Below, piece by piece: positions 47,001 to 60,937 of a DNA stretch of 64,000 nt. Each line of letters starts with the position of its first letter. Positions within the stretch are counted from its first letter, which is position 1. Where the stretch lies: positions 310,001 through 374,000 of the forward strand of contig JAKSGN010000038.1 in NCBI GenBank assembly GCA_024180945.1, in the 5' to 3' direction. The notes below the pieces were generated by a model that worked only from the letters and a program-made list of their open reading frames with translations, was not told the DNA's origin and ran no database searches. Position numbers and translations under genes: made by a program. Origin of the DNA: Macrophomina tecta. Taxonomy: Eukaryota; Ascomycota; Dothideomycetes; Botryosphaeriales; Botryosphaeriaceae.

Positions 47001-50000
47001 TAAGAAAGAATTATACTTCTTTAATAGTTTTTAGCGTAGGCTAATCTTTTATAGCATCTAGTTTCTTATTATTTATACTAATATATCTAGAAATAATAAT
47101 AAACCTAAGGTACTCTATCTTTTATATATACTATTCGCTCTTTTCTAGGGCTACTTAGAGGTTTTATTTATCTAGTATCTATAGAACTTTTCTTATATAC
47201 TTAGTATATTCTTCGAGCATCTCTAAGTATATTAAAATATTATCTAGGTAAGCTAAAGCGAATATATCTAAATACGAACGTAGTATATTATTAACTAAGC
47301 TCTAGAAGATAGTTAGTATATTAGTAAGCCTAAAGAATATTATTATATACTTATAGTATCTAAATCTTATTTAGAATGCTATTTTTTACTTTTTCTCTTT
47401 CTTAATATAGACTAGGTAGTAGCCTTCTCTAAGGTCTAGTTTAGTAAAATATTTAGTATTATAGAGTTTATCTTATAGCTTATTAATATAAGGTAGTAAG
47501 TACTAGTTTTTAATAATAATATTATTTAGTTATTTATAGTTAATATAGAGGCATAGTTTACTGTTTTTCTTTAAAATAAATAAAATAAGATAACTAGTTA
47601 ATAATAATAATAAATATATATATTCTTATTCTAGGTTTTTTTTAATATATTTTCTTAATATCTCTGCTTCTTTTTCTAAAAGTAAGTATATAGGCTTAAA
47701 TACGGGTTATATTTCTAGTATAAGAAGTATCTTATAGTTCTAGAATTTATATTTAGGTAGCTATTCTTTATCTCTTTTCTAGAATAGTTATTAAAGATTC
47801 TAGAATTTTTATAGAATAGTTTCTAGTTCTAGTATTAATACTAATTTATTTATAGTAGGCCTTATAATTCCGCTAAGGTTTATATTACTCTCGACTACTA
47901 AAATGCCTCGTTTAATAATATTTATCTATTTATAAGCGGATAGATTATATTTTCTATAAATTCTCTAGGAATAGTATTTTTTGACTAGCTTTAAGACGTT
48001 ATTATTCTCCTAGTAAAGGCCCTATATTATATAAGCTAGGATTTTCTACTTATATTTTAGACTTATTTTAATAAGAATTATATATACTTTTTCTTCTTAG
48101 TTTCTTATATGGTTTAACGCGCTTATTAAGATTTTTTAGATATCTATAGAGTTTTTCTTAATCGTTAGTATTCTTCTAGTAATTACTAAGTATCTAATAT
48201 AATTTTTATTTAGAAAGATAACTATTCTTTTCTTTTATTAAATATATAGTTTATAAGTTTTAAACTATAAAATTTCTAGAATAATATTATATTCTAGTAT
48301 AGAGATTATATCGAGTATAATCTTCTCTATATATTTTCTAATAGTAAGCTTTACGAATTCTATTTTAATTCTAATTTATTCTTTATTATATAAGGCGGCT
48401 AACTCGTCTATTATTTTTAGTAAGTATAAATAGTCTTTTCTTATAAGTTAAATATTATTTTAGATAGCGAAGATATAGCTAATAAAATTATCTTCTACTC
48501 TACTATTAAGTATAGCTATTATAGTTTATCTATAGATAGTTACTAGTATTCTAAGAATTTTTCTAAGGTATATATACCGTTTAGTATATATAAAATCTAA
48601 TTAAGAAACCTATTTAACGATCCCTTCTAAAATTTCTAGCTAGAAAGATCGTTTAGTTTTTTAATAAATATTAGCTTACTATCTTCTCGTAGAAGTAAAA
48701 GTTCTAGTTTTTAGCTAGGATTAATAATTTCTTTTACTATATCTAGTATCCGTACCTAATATAGCGCCGCTAGTAGATTTAGTTATTATAGACCTAGTAT
48801 TTAAAAATAGATATAGTATATTTCTTCTTTAGAATCTATTATAGAATATTCTATATTCTAGTTACTATTTTATATATTATTACGAATCCTAGAGGAATAA
48901 GGGCCTTATAACCCCACGAATAGAAAGCCCGTACGAGAAAAGATACTGTAGGAACTAAGAACTTATAAGAATAGTAAAGCCGTAATACCGGCGCGCCCGT
49001 ATAGAAAAAATAGCCTCGAGAAAGAATAGTGCGTATAGGCCTAGATAAGATAGTAGCGGAAGCCCGTATAAGAATGACGCCTATATAATATAGTAAGACT
49101 ATAAGAATATCGACTAAATTAAACTTTTATAGAAAAAGAATATCCCTAAAGAAAGAATTATAAATTCTAGAAACTAGCTTTAGACTAAAAGAAATAAACG
49201 GGAGAAAGTCGAATAACTTATATAATCTAAGAAATAATAGTCTAGTAGTATAATACTTTCTTAATCGATATAGAAGTTAAATTCTAGGAAATAGACTTTA
49301 GTGCCTAAGTTACGTAGAACCTATAGGGCTTACCTAGATTAATCTAATCTAAGATTAATAATCTAATACCTTTAATCTAGCTGCTTTAATCTAGCTATAT
49401 CGATCTAGATTACTATAACTTTTTTATAGTATATAGATATACTTCTTAGATAGTACTTTAATCTTTATAGTTAACTTAAGGTTCTAATATAATACTATTA
49501 GAGGTAATAAGCCTAACGCGTACCGCGTATCGATATATTATGTAATTACTATTATTATTCTAATTCTTTATCCTTCTCTTATTTCTTAAGGTAAACCCCT
49601 TAGCTACCTAACTCTACTAGGCGATTTTAAAGCCTAGTAAAAGAGGCCGCCATTATATATATACTAAGAATAAGCGCTATATTTTATAAGTATACGAGGT
49701 CTTATTATTACTATACTTCCTAGGCCTCGCTTTTAAGTTAGGTCGCTACTTTATTAGCCGAGGTAAGGGGTAATTTCTTCTAGAAATACTATATATTATC
49801 TTTATAGAATTGGGAGCTAAGCTTTTCGCTCTTTACCTAGTATTACTAAGGTAGTAGGTCTATTCTTAATCCGGGGATCTAGTTAATTATTAGAACGAGG
49901 CTAGGTTTAATATATCTTATATCTTTATATTTATTTAGATATTCTATAACTTTATTAAGTATAGCTTAGTTTTACTATTACTTTATATTTCCTACTTCGC

Positions 50001-51370
50001 TAGATTTAGATATACTATTATAGAGTTCTTCTATATTACTATTAACTAGCTTATCGTTATAGAAAAAGTTATTAATTAGATTATTAATTTCTAGTACTTT
50101 CTTATTACGCGTAGCTAGGTTTAGCTATTACGGCTTAGAGAAATACTATCTAGTAGCTTATTTATCGCTTTAATAGATTATATAGTTATTATTATAGTAT
50201 ATAGTCTAACTTATAGCTATATAGTTAACTTCTTTACTTAAAGTAGATATAAAGTAGGGTTTCTCTTCTTCTTAAGTAGTAACGGTAGTAGTCTTACTAG
50301 TTTTATTTTATTATAGATAGTAGTACTAGGGGTTTTACTTATCTTTATAGTAGATATAGAGTTTTTTATTAAAGCGTTCTACTTTTTACTTTATCTATAG
50401 GCGCTAGGGTCGCCGTTTATGCTAGTTACTCTTATTATTTTATTAAGTAGTGTTTAATTTTATAATATCACCTTTCTCTTACATATAGTATAGCCGTATA
50501 GAATATAAGGTATTAGCTCTATAGTTTCTCTTATATTTCTCTAATTAACGCTCGAAGAGGCGGTTATCGTATTTAATAGCTAGCTTAATAAGTTTATCTA
50601 GAGTCTTAGAGTTATCTTATATTATAAGTTAATCTTTAACCCTCTTCTTAAGTCCTCGGTAGTAGTAGTCTATAAGGGCGCGGTCGAACTAATTATCTAA
50701 GTACGCTATAGTCTTCTAGAACTTTATAGTATAATCTACTACTAAGGTCTTTTAGTAAATATTTATAATAGTTTATTAGGCCTTATTAACTTTATCGAGG
50801 TCTCTGAAGCTTTACTTAATCTAAGTTATAAAATATTTATAACTACTAAAGATCTTTTTAGGATTTTTTTTATATATCTTAGATTCTTTCTCTATTTAGT
50901 TTCTAAGGTAGGGCTCGAACTACTATACTATAATATCGCGGAGGTAGGTAGTAGTAAATATTATCTTTTTATTATCTATATAAAAGTCTCTAGGATTAAA
51001 GAAGAAGTATAGATTAAGTTATAAAAGAAAGATTTAGAGCTTCTTTTAGTTACTATAAAATAGATCTAGTTTAGCTACTTTTATACTTTTATTAGGGGGT
51101 TAGGTCGCTATAAATATTAAAGTATATACTAGAGCCGAAGTATAGATAGCTAAAATAGCTTAGTTATAAAGTTTATCTATTTATTAGTAGAGCTAGGTAT
51201 TCTTATTAGTTTACTTCTAGAGTTATCTACGAAGTTCGCTAATTTAGCCTTATATATCTTAGATAACTTAAAAAAGGTCGGCTATAGTTAGCTATAGAGA
51301 ACTATTATTATTTATATTAATATTATTTATAGTATTACTTAGTTAGTGTTAAGTATTAGATAATACTATC
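44100..51370 (-). pseudogene. Gypsy-B2 gag-pol remnant
   Basis: Minus-strand counterpart of the Gypsy-B1 and Gypsy-B3 polyproteins. Landmarks are gag at about 50000-51250, protease near 48300-48600, reverse transcriptase with the catalytic motif in the complement of about 47237-47260 (YLDN), RNase H near 46700-46900, integrase near 45000-46200, and a chromodomain near 44900-45000. The frame is broken by dense TAG/TAA and by the solo LTR at 48878-49657. Confidence 0.8.
48878..49657 (+). repeat. Solo LTR of Gypsy-B inside Gypsy-B2, TSD tatat
   Basis: A 780-bp LTR of the attaatctaatctaag subtype, in + orientation within a minus-strand element. The pentamer tatat is present on both sides (48873-48877 and 49658-49662). 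Gypsy-B therefore inserted into its own family. Confidence 0.92.
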
Positions 51371-51429
51371 TTATTATTAAGTATTTCTCTTCTCGAAACT
51401 ATCTTTTCTTATAAAAATAGTAGTTAAAG

Positions 51430-52162
51430 TATAACGGTAGCCTCTTCTACTAGACTTTAGAGTCGCCTAGTAGAGTTAGATAGTAGTAAGGTTTACCTTA
51501 AAGAATAAGAAAAGAATAAAGAATTAGAATAATAAATAGTAGTTATATAATAGATTAGTATATAGTACGTATTAAGCTTATTATCTCTAATAAGTCTATA
51601 TTAGAATCTTAAGTTAACTATAAAGATTAAAGTACTATCTAATAAATATATCTATATACTATAGGAAAGCTATAATAATCTAGATCTATATATATTAGAT
51701 CTTTAGGTTTAGATCTATAAGCCTTAGATCTATATAAATCTAAGGTAGACCTTAGTAGATCTTTATATAACTTAGGCACTAAGGCTTATTTTCCGAAACC
51801 TAACTTCTACTCTAATAAGCGAATAGTATATTCGTTATACTCTTATTTATTTCTTACGCCCGAAGTTAGTTTTTTAATCTATATCTTTTCTTCTATAGGT
51901 GTCTTTCTTTTATAGAAACTTAGTTCTACTATTCTTTTAAGTAGTTACTATACTATGTAGGTATTACTTCTATACGGGCTTCTATTACTACCTAGTCTAG
52001 GGCTATTCGCACTATCTTTTCTTAAGGCTAGTTTTTTTATACGGGTATTTTAGCCGTGCGGCTTTACTATTTATAAGAGTTTTTAATCTCTATAGTACTT
52101 CTTTTTATACGGGTCTTCTATTTATAGGGTTATAAAGCCCTTATTCTCTAGAATTCATAATA
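51430..52162 (-). repeat. 5' LTR of Gypsy-B2
   Basis: Nearly the same length as the left copy and of the same subtype. On its left lies the complement of the Gypsy-B primer-site region (tagtagttaaag). Confidence 0.92.
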
Positions 52163-53376
52163 GTTACTTTAGCTAAGGAAATTCTAGATAAGATTTTAAA
52201 CTATTTAATTTATAATAATATTCTATTAAGGGCGCGCTTTATAATTAAGCTTATACTTAATTACTTATAGAATTAATTTAACGCACCTAGAGAAAATAAG
52301 AGTAATTCTTAAAACTAAAATTTTAGTTTAGAACTACCTAATAATAGCTTTTACTATAGTAGATACGGGGAAAAATATTATTAGCCTAAGAAATATAAAA
52401 GATATAGTATATAGTCGAGACTGCGACTACTAGTATTAAAATAATAGATAATAATTCTATTTTAAATAATTCTACGGTCTAATAAATCGGCCGTTAGCTT
52501 TAGAATATAATAATAAGCTCTAAATACTTAAAGCTAAAGCGACTAAAGTAGAGTATTCTAAAAAGAATAAAAAATTTATAATAATAAAGAGTATTTTAGA
52601 TACTAACTAGTCCTAGATAAATAATAAGTTAGATATAAAAATTTTTAAACTCTAGACTAATATATAAGATATTTTCAGTCTAGACTTTAATAAAATCCTA
52701 GTATAGGTAATATAAGAGTAGCTAAACCACGCTAGTAAAAAAAAAGGCCTATATCTAATAGAGATATTAGAAAGAAATACGTAAGTACTATTAAAAAGTT
52801 TAGGCCTAGACGTATCTAGAAAATTAATAATAATAAAGTAAAAAGACTATTAAAAGAATAAGTAAGAAAAATAAAAAATTTTATATAAAGTAAGCTAAGT
52901 ACTAGTATAAAGCCTCCGCGTAATTAGTATACGCCTAAGATTTATAAAATAAGCCTAGAGAGATTATAAACCTTATCTACTATAGAAACTTAGCTAGAAA
53001 ATATTAGATTAATTATTAGCCTAGCTATATAAAGACTATTTAAGGCGATAAAGTATTATAAATCCTAGAGAATAAGGGCTTTATAACCCTACAGATAGAA
53101 AGCCTATATAGAAAAAGATATTATAGAAACTAAGAACCCTTATAAATAGTAAAGCTATATAGCTAAAATACCTACACGAAAAAACTAGCTATAAGAAAAG
53201 ATAAAGCGTACGGTCCTAGACTAGATAATAATAGTAGCCTGTATAAAAATAACGCCCGTGTAGTATAGTAACTATCCAGAAGAATAGTAGAACTAAGTTT
53301 TCATAAAAAAAGAATACCCGTAGAAAAAGAGTATAAATCTAAAAAACTAACTTTAGATATATAAAATAAATAAGAG

Positions 53377-54154
53377 TATTACGAACCCCAGAGGACAAGG
53401 GCTTTATAACCCCACGGGCGGAAGGCCCGCACGGGAAAAGGCACCGCAGGAGCCAGAAACCCATAGGAACGGCAGAGCCGCACCACTAGCACACCCGCAC
53501 GGGAAAACCAGCCGCAAGGGAAGACGGCGCGTACGGGCCTAGGTAAGGTAGTAATAAAAGCCCGTACGGAAGCGACACCCACGCGGCACAACAAGACCAC
53601 GAGAACACAGACTAGGTGAACTCCCGCAGGGGAAGAACGCCCACAAGAAAGAAGTCACGAATCCCGGAAACCAGCTTCGAGCTAAGAGGAACGGACGGGA
53701 GAAAGTCGGATAACTTATATAGTCTAAGGGACGATAGTCTAGCGGTAGAATACTCCCGTAACCGATGCAGAAGTCGGATTCTAGGAAACGGGCTTTAGCG
53801 CCCGAGTCACGTGGGATCCATAGGGCCCACCTAGATTAATCTAATCTAAGATTAATAATCTAATACTATTAATCTAGCTGCTTTAATCTAGCTATATCGA
53901 TCTAGATTGCTATAATTTTCCTATAGTATATAGATATACTTATTAGATAGTACTTTGATCTTCGTAGTTAACTTAAAGTTCTAATACAACCCTATTAGAG
54001 GTAATAAGCCTAATGCGCACCGCGCACCGATATATTACGTAATTACTATCTTCGTTCTAATTCTTTACCCTCCTCTTATTCTTTAAGGTAAACCCTTTAG
54101 CTACCTAACCCTACTAGGTAATTCTAAAGCCTAGTAGAAGAGGCCGCCGTTATA
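53377..54154 (+). repeat. 5' LTR of Gypsy-B3
   Basis: Starts tattacgaacccc and ends gccgttata. Apparent open stretches within it are non-coding. Confidence 0.93.
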
Positions 54155-54289
54155 CTTTAACTACTATTCTTATAAGGGAAGGCAGTTCCGAGAAAAGGAA
54201 TACTTAATAATAAGGTAATATTACCCAACACTCGACGCTAACTAAGTAATATAATAAACGACGTTAATATAAATAATAACGGTTCCCCG

Positions 54290-57200
54290 TAGCTAACTAT
54301 AGCCGACCTCTTTTAGGTTATTTAAGATATGCAAGGCTAGATCGGTGAACTACGTAAATAACTCTAGGAGTAGACTAACGAGAACACCTAGCTCTATCGA
54401 TAAATAGGCGAACTTTATAACTAAGCCATTCTAATAACCCTTACCCCGGCACCTACTTATACTCCGGTATTAACAACGACTTAACCTCCTAATAGAAGCA
54501 CAAAGACGGCTAAGCTAGATCTATTCTACGGTAACCAAAAGAAGCTCTAGACCTTTCTCTTATAACTCGACCTATACTTCTTCTTTAACTCTAGAGACTT
54601 CCCCACCGACGATAAAAAGATAATATTCGCAGCCACCTACCTCCGCGATATTACGGTATAGTGGTTTAAGCCCTACCTTAGAGACCGAATGGAGAAAGAA
54701 CTAGAAGTACGTAAGAAGGACACTAAGAAAGTCTTTAGTAGCTATAAGTACTTCGTAACTTAAATTAAATAAAGCTTCGGAGACCTCGACGAGGTTAATA
54801 AGGCCCGACGAGCCGTTATAAACATCCACTAGCAGACCTTAGTAGCGGACTATACTACAGAATTCTAGAAGGCCGTAGCGTATCTAGATGACTAGTCCGA
54901 CCGCGCCCTTATAGACTACTACTACCGAGGACTCAAGGAAAGGATTAAAGACCAACTTATAACACAAGACGATCCTAAGACCCTAGACGAGCTTATTAAG
55001 CTAGCTATTAAATACGACAACCGCCTCTTCGAGCGCTAATCTAAGAAGTATAAGGCAAACTACGGAGCCAATACTTCGCGCCCAGCGCGCCCTAGACACA
55101 CTTAGGAAGGAGGAGATGCCATAGAGCTAGATAATATTAATCGCCGGAACGACCCACCTAAAAGGGACAACTACTATAGGGGAAAGAATAACGGCTATAA
55201 GAAAAAACGACGCAAAGAATAGACCCTAGAGTAAAAACAAAGATTCGAAAAAGAACTATACGTCTACTACGGTAAGACTTAGGAAAAGACATACTACTAC
55301 CTTAAAAAGAATAAATAAGTCTCGGCCACGGCGCAAGAACCGGAAAGCCGAGAAGTCTCTACGGTTACTAAGTAAGAAGACCCCTTCGCCGAATTCGATA
55401 AGCGATGCGAAGAAAGCTAAAGCCCCGAGTATTAGAGGCTTAGCTAGACAGCCTACTATAATAATAACTATATTACTTACTAGAGCGACAAGAACGCTAC
55501 AGGCTAGTACCCTAAGGAGCTATAACACGTTAATACGACCCTAAGAATAGAGAAAGAGCTCATCGAAGCCTTTCCCGATAATAAGAACCTAGTCGACAGC
55601 GACACGGGGGAACTATACGACAGCACCCCAGAGTTAAGCATAACTAATAACGAGTAGTAGCAGGATGAAGCCACGCTTATAAGAATAACTAAATACCTAA
55701 CCCGATACGGAGAGACACGCCGCGTCACTAATAGCCTAGAGCCTACGGTTACCTAGATTCCAGGCCCCACAATTAATCTCGGGACGTAGCAATACAAGGT
55801 ACAGCAAGGAAAGATATATACACGCGTATAGTAAGACGACACCTAGAACCCCTAGAAAGAATCACCACTCGAGACGGCCGACGAACTCGCATCTTAGCTA
55901 GAGGACGAGGTATAGAGGGCACGACGACGGTAAGACCTATAATATTTTTGTAATATAGCCTATACCCTCTGTCAGTACGGCACGGCAACCAGGGACAGGG
56001 GCACCCTACAATAGACACCCTACGAAAAATACGACATGCCTACCTTCTAGTATTAGGTCCAAAACGGGGGGATCTACTAGAGGCGACTAATCAAACGTGG
56101 TAGATAGACGCAATAGAAAGACACCCTAATCCTAGTTAACGAATAGAATGAGTATATCCGTTATAAAATAACGGGACGGCCTATGTTAAAAAACTAGACG
56201 GCTCCCCTAGATAGAAACCCCAGGAGGGGCCGTTAGATAGGTCCCTTAACTAGGTTATACGTATAGTAAACGGAACTATACCTACCAGATTAAACCTATA
56301 TTGACTTTTATATATCCCAGTTATATTCTGCGGGAAAAAGGCAATGGCTATAATTAATAGCGGCGCATAAGGCGCATTCGTCGACCCTAAGTTTATCGTT
56401 AAGAACCAACTACCCTAGCAAGCTAAGGAGTACCCTTATCGGCTAAGTACGGTAGACGGCTCCCTAGCGGAATACGGAAATGGCTAGATACGAATCGAAA
56501 TAGAAGAAGCACCCCTTACCGTCGATAATTATTAAGAACGAATTAACCTCGACGTAATAATAATCCCCGGACACGATATTATTTTAGGGATACCGTAGCT
56601 AAAGACTTACGAGCCACACATTAGCTAGAGAATAGAGACTATTACGTTTCCTAATAAATACTATAGACGCTACCTCGCAACGGTTAGAAGAAGCCAATAA
56701 AGCTAGAAGAAAGCGCTAGAGTCTAAGAGCTAGAGCGGAACCTCCGAGCCAAGATAGCGGAATAATAACGTACCCGTAGACATTAAGACCATTAGCTATC
56801 GAGCGCTAAAACTCATAACAAGACGAGGAGAAAAGACCTATACGATTTACGTAAGACCTAGTAAAGACACCGAGCAGAAGACTCTTACTCATACGATACG
56901 GGGCCTTACGAATAAGAATAAGAACAGCCCAAAGCCAATCGAAGAAGACTGCCCCTAGAGGCTTAATAAACGATACGGCCACCCGGATAAAGTAAGTACT
57001 AGTCTCCTCGGGTACAAGAGCTATAACGATAAAGGCATTTCGGCAGCCGAGGTTAGCGCAGACCTTAGCGGAATTATAAGGCCTACTACGAATAAATCAG
57101 CACCTATACCGGAATTAGAGACAGTCCTATAGAAGTTCTAGGATATGCCGAGAATATTCCAAGAAAGAGGCAAAGGACAACTACTAGAGCATTAGCCATA

Positions 57201-60200
57201 GAATTATAAGGTACCCTTACTCCCGAAAACACAGCCTACTTTTAAGCCCATTTACTCCTTGTCTAAGACAGAGGCTAAAGCATTACGGGAATACATTAAT
57301 AAAAACCTAGAACGAGGATATATACGACCCTTATAGTCGCCGGTAGAATACCCCATCCTATTCGTTCCAAAGAAGAATAGTAAGCTCCGCCTCTACGTCG
57401 ACTATAAATAGCTAAATAATATTACGGTTAAGAATCGATACCTACTACCTCGCATCGACGAATTATAGAATAAGCTCCGCAACGCTAAGTTCTTTACGAA
57501 ACTAGACCTTCGAGAAGGTTACCACCTAGTCCGTATTAAGAAAGGTAAAGAATAGAAGACGGCGTTCCGAACGCGATTCGGATATTACGAGTATACGGTA
57601 ATGTCTTTCGGGCTTACCAACGCACCGGCTACCTTCTAAAGCTTAGTTAACGATACCCTACGTCCGTATTTAGATATATTCGCCCTAGCTTACCTAGATA
57701 ATATCCTGATATACTCGGAAACGCTCGAGAAATACACTAAGTACGTAAGAAAAGTCCTAAAGGCCTTAGACGAACGAAATCTCTAAGTAGTCCTAGAAAA
57801 GAGCGAGTAGTACACACAAAAGATAAAATACCTAGGGTTTATTATTACCCTAGGGCATATCGGCATGGACGACAAGAAACTAGACGCAATTAAAGACTAG
57901 CTAATACCGCGAACCGTTAAAGAAGTATAATCCTTCCTTAGATTTACTAACTTTTACCGAAAGTTCATTATAAACTACGCTAGAATAGCGGCACCTCTAA
58001 CCAACATTACTAAGAAAGAGCACGGGTTTATATAGAGAGAAAGACAACAACGAGCGTTCGACTTACTAAAGCGGATGTTTATAGAAGCACCGGTTCTAGG
58101 GCTCTATAACTTAGATCTGCCGATCACGGTAGAAACCGACGCTTTAGACTACGCCATAGAAGCCGTACTTAGTTAGCTAAATGAAGAAGGCAGACTATAC
58201 CCTATCGCCTACTACTTAAGAAAAATAACACCTACCAAGAAGAACTACGACGTCTATAATAAAAAACTCTTAGCCATAGTTACGGCTTTTAAAGAGTAGA
58301 GACACTACCTTAAAGGCGCTAAGCACCAAATCATAGTCTACTACGACCACAAGAACCTCTCGCACTTCACTACTACTAAGGAATTAAACCGACGATAGGT
58401 TTAGTAGGCTAAAGAGCTAGCGTCCTATAATATAAAGATTACCTATAAAAAGGGATCTAAGAACGCTCGCGTAGACACGCTAAGTAGATGAGCCGATTAT
58501 ATCGAAGAAAAGCTAGGTCCGTAACCTACAATACTTCATACGTAGGAGGACGGGTCTTTTATACCCGTTAGCCGTAGCCGCTAGATTATAGCTATTTATA
58601 GCCTAAGACAAACGTAGCTTAAAGAAAGACTAGACGACTCGCTTACCCCGGTTAAACTATTCGCCCTAGCGATACGCCTCGAAGGCAACGAATGGGAGCA
58701 GAAGATCCGAGAAGCCTACGTAAATAACGCAACGGCTTAAGAAATTAAAGAACTCGATAACAACCCCCAAGTAACTAGAAACGTAGATAGCACAATTCTA
58801 TTTTTAGAATTAATCTACGTTCCGGTTAAACTACGGGAAGAGCTCGTAAAGGATATATATAAAGTCCTAGCACACGGTTATTAAAGAATAAACAAGACGA
58901 TAGAGCGAATTATAAGAAGCTACTACTTCCTAGGGCTAAGAAGGACCGTTTAATAAATAGTCTCGTAATACGACCTTTGTATTAGAAGTAAGGCCGCGAG
59001 GCATATACCCTATGGACTACTTTAGCTGCTACCGGTACCGAAGCGCCCTTGGTAATCCATCTCGCTAGACTTTATTACGGACCTACCCAAGTTAAAAGAA
59101 CCGCTTACTAAGGTTAAGTATAACTCGATCTTAGTCATCGTTAATAAAATAATAAAGTACGCATACTACCTGCTATATCTCAAGACGGTAAATGCGGAAG
59201 AACTCGCCTACACGTTTCTTAGAATAATCCTCGGTAACTACGGGTTACTAGAAGAGCTCGTATTAGATAGAGATCGGCTATTTATATCCCGATTCTAATA
59301 GACGCTCACCCGCTAGCTTAGAACTAAGTATAAGCTCTCGACCACGGCACACCCTTAAACAGACGGACAGACAGAACGGACGAATTAAATACTAGAATAA
59401 TACCTACGCTACTACCTTAACTACGCGTAAGATAACTAGGTCGAGCTACTACCGCTCGTATAGTTCGTGTATAACAGCTCGAAAGCGTTAGCCACGTAAG
59501 AATCCCCATTCTACGCTAATTACGGTTACGAGCCCACAGCTTACAAAGAGCTAATACTAAGCGAATCCCTAGCCTAAAAAGAAATCCTTAAAGCAGACTA
59601 GCTAAAGGCACTCTACGAATAACTACACCTAGACCTCGAATTCGTAACCCTATAAATAGGTAAATACTATAATAGACGGCACCAGGAGGCACCGAAGCTA
59701 AAGAGGAGAAATAAAGTTTACCTCCTTAGAAAAAATATTAAGATAAAGCGGCCGAACAATAAATTAGACTTTAAGAAAATCGGACCATTCGAAATTAAAG
59801 AATAGATTAGAAAGGTTAATTTCCGCCTTAGATTACCTAATACTATACGGATACACCCCATATTTCACGTCTTACTCCTCGAACCGGCACCAGAAAACGC
59901 CACGCCATTATGCCAAACGAAAGAAATGCTACCGGAAAATCTAGACGCCGACGAAAACATAGACTAGGACGTAGAACAAGTCCTAGATAGCGGCTATATT
60001 AACAGTTAATTCCGATACCTCCTTAAATAGAAAGGAGACTAGAACAATACCTAAAAACCACCGGAACTCTGCGACTATTAAGAACTTATTAATAAGTTCC
60101 ATCGCCGAAACCTAGATCGACCAACACTGCCGACTTATTATACACGAAGGACCCGAAATCGAACTTAGAAAATGGAGACAACCGCGCCTAGTTAACTAGA

Positions 60201-60560
60201 CCGGAATCCTCGGGAGGCGTAGAACCCGAACCAATGCCAGGAGACCCAATAGACTAGGACGACTCTACAGCGTTACTAGCTAAGGCAGCGCCACGTAAAC
60301 GCTTCGACGATCGCTCCTCCTTAGTATTTTTAGGGTTAGAGGCATCCCCAGCCTCTAACGCTTCTAACTCCCTAAGCACATCGATCGCGTCCGACTTACG
60401 CTATAATATTAGGGTAGCACGACGCTTAAGTAACTCCTACTATTTTTTAGTACGAGAAAGACCGGAGGCCGCCTTTTAAAGCTAATCCTCGAAAGTAGCA
60501 CGTTCCGAGCGCGTCTTGTCTAAGGCACGACGAAGATGCTTAACTAGAGAAAGGATTAGT
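54290..60560 (+). pseudogene. Gypsy-B3 gag-pol (chromovirus type), broken by RIP stops
   Basis: The capsid part of gag spans about 54500-55050, and a zinc knuckle near 55255-55310 has Cys changed to Tyr. Protease starts near 56340 (reads INSGA). Reverse transcriptase covers about 57230-57780 and contains FVPKKNSKLRLYVDY and the catalytic box YLDN at 57691-57702, where the second Asp is lost by GATGAT to GATAAT. RNase H (58090-58500) holds VETDALDYAI. Integrase has its zinc-binding region at 58900-59030 and a core beginning LDFITDLP near 59065. A chromodomain ending in the block equivalent to YLVKWKG lies at about 59975-60060. Most stops are TAG at Gln or Trp positions. It cannot make protein without recoding but shows the full domain order. 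Confidence 0.88.
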
Positions 60561-60902
60561 AGACTAGCGAGACTACTAAAGAAGAACTAATAATCGGAGT
60601 CCTTAAGGCCGCTAGCATTATAACTAGTGCACCCGGCACGATAATATTCGCCATAACGAGAAAAACCTAAGGCTATTTAGTACACCACCTTAGGCTCCTC
60701 CGCCTTTCACTGGGCGTTCAGAAGTAAACACTGCGAATAAGAAATAAATATCGCGATACCTAGTAAATTAATCTTCGCACCTAGAGACTTACGCTTAGTC
60801 TTCTATAAATCGCACTTTCGTTTCGGAGGCATGGTAGAAGGCTTATAGTAAAAAAAGAAAATAAGAAAACAAAGAAAGCCTAAGATATAGACGGACGAAT
60901 AA

Positions 60903-60937
60903 ATCTTCGGGCCGAAGATCCTTAAGAGGGGGAATAG
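60903..60937 (+). promoter_or_regulatory. Gypsy-B3 3' inverted repeat and polypurine tract
   Basis: atcttcgggccgaagat (60903-60919), a perfect 17-nt inverted repeat, then aagagggggaatag up to the LTR. The same pair precedes the 3' LTR in Gypsy-B1, Gypsy-B2 and, in RIPped form, Gypsy-C. Confidence 0.7.

Larger units (their letters stand above)
43245..52162 (-). mobile_element. Gypsy-B2, full-length, minus strand, TSD gttac
   Basis: LTRs at 43245-43978 (734 bp) and 51430-52162 (733 bp), with gttac on both sides (43240-43244 and 52163-52167). In the minus direction the order is 5' LTR (right), primer site, gag, pol and 3' LTR (left). It carries a solo Gypsy-B LTR in the opposite orientation at 48878-49657. 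It is more heavily RIPped than Gypsy-B3. Confidence 0.94.
41176..53053 (+). mobile_element. Unrecognised RIP-degraded element, interrupted by Gypsy-B2
   Basis: Sequence at 41176-43244 continues at 52168-53053 once Gypsy-B2 and its duplicate gttac are removed, so it was a single unit before that insertion. From about 42310 the + strand has long frames broken only by TAA/TAG, for example ILKFFKNFKYLTNNNSYLKS near 42490 and VTLAKEILDKILNYLIY at 52163. It carries no recognisable reverse transcriptase, integrase, LTR or transposase motif. Strong RIP implies it was repeated in the genome. Limits and strand are provisional; its right edge is where Gypsy-B4 starts. Confidence 0.4.

Noticed and set aside
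53379..53798. Open frames of 60-73 codons on both strands
   Set aside because: They lie inside the 5' LTR of Gypsy-B3 and exist only because this copy is less RIPped.
55504..56018. Two minus-strand frames of 74 and 81 codons
   Set aside because: They are antisense to Gypsy-B3 gag-pol and have no domain of their own.
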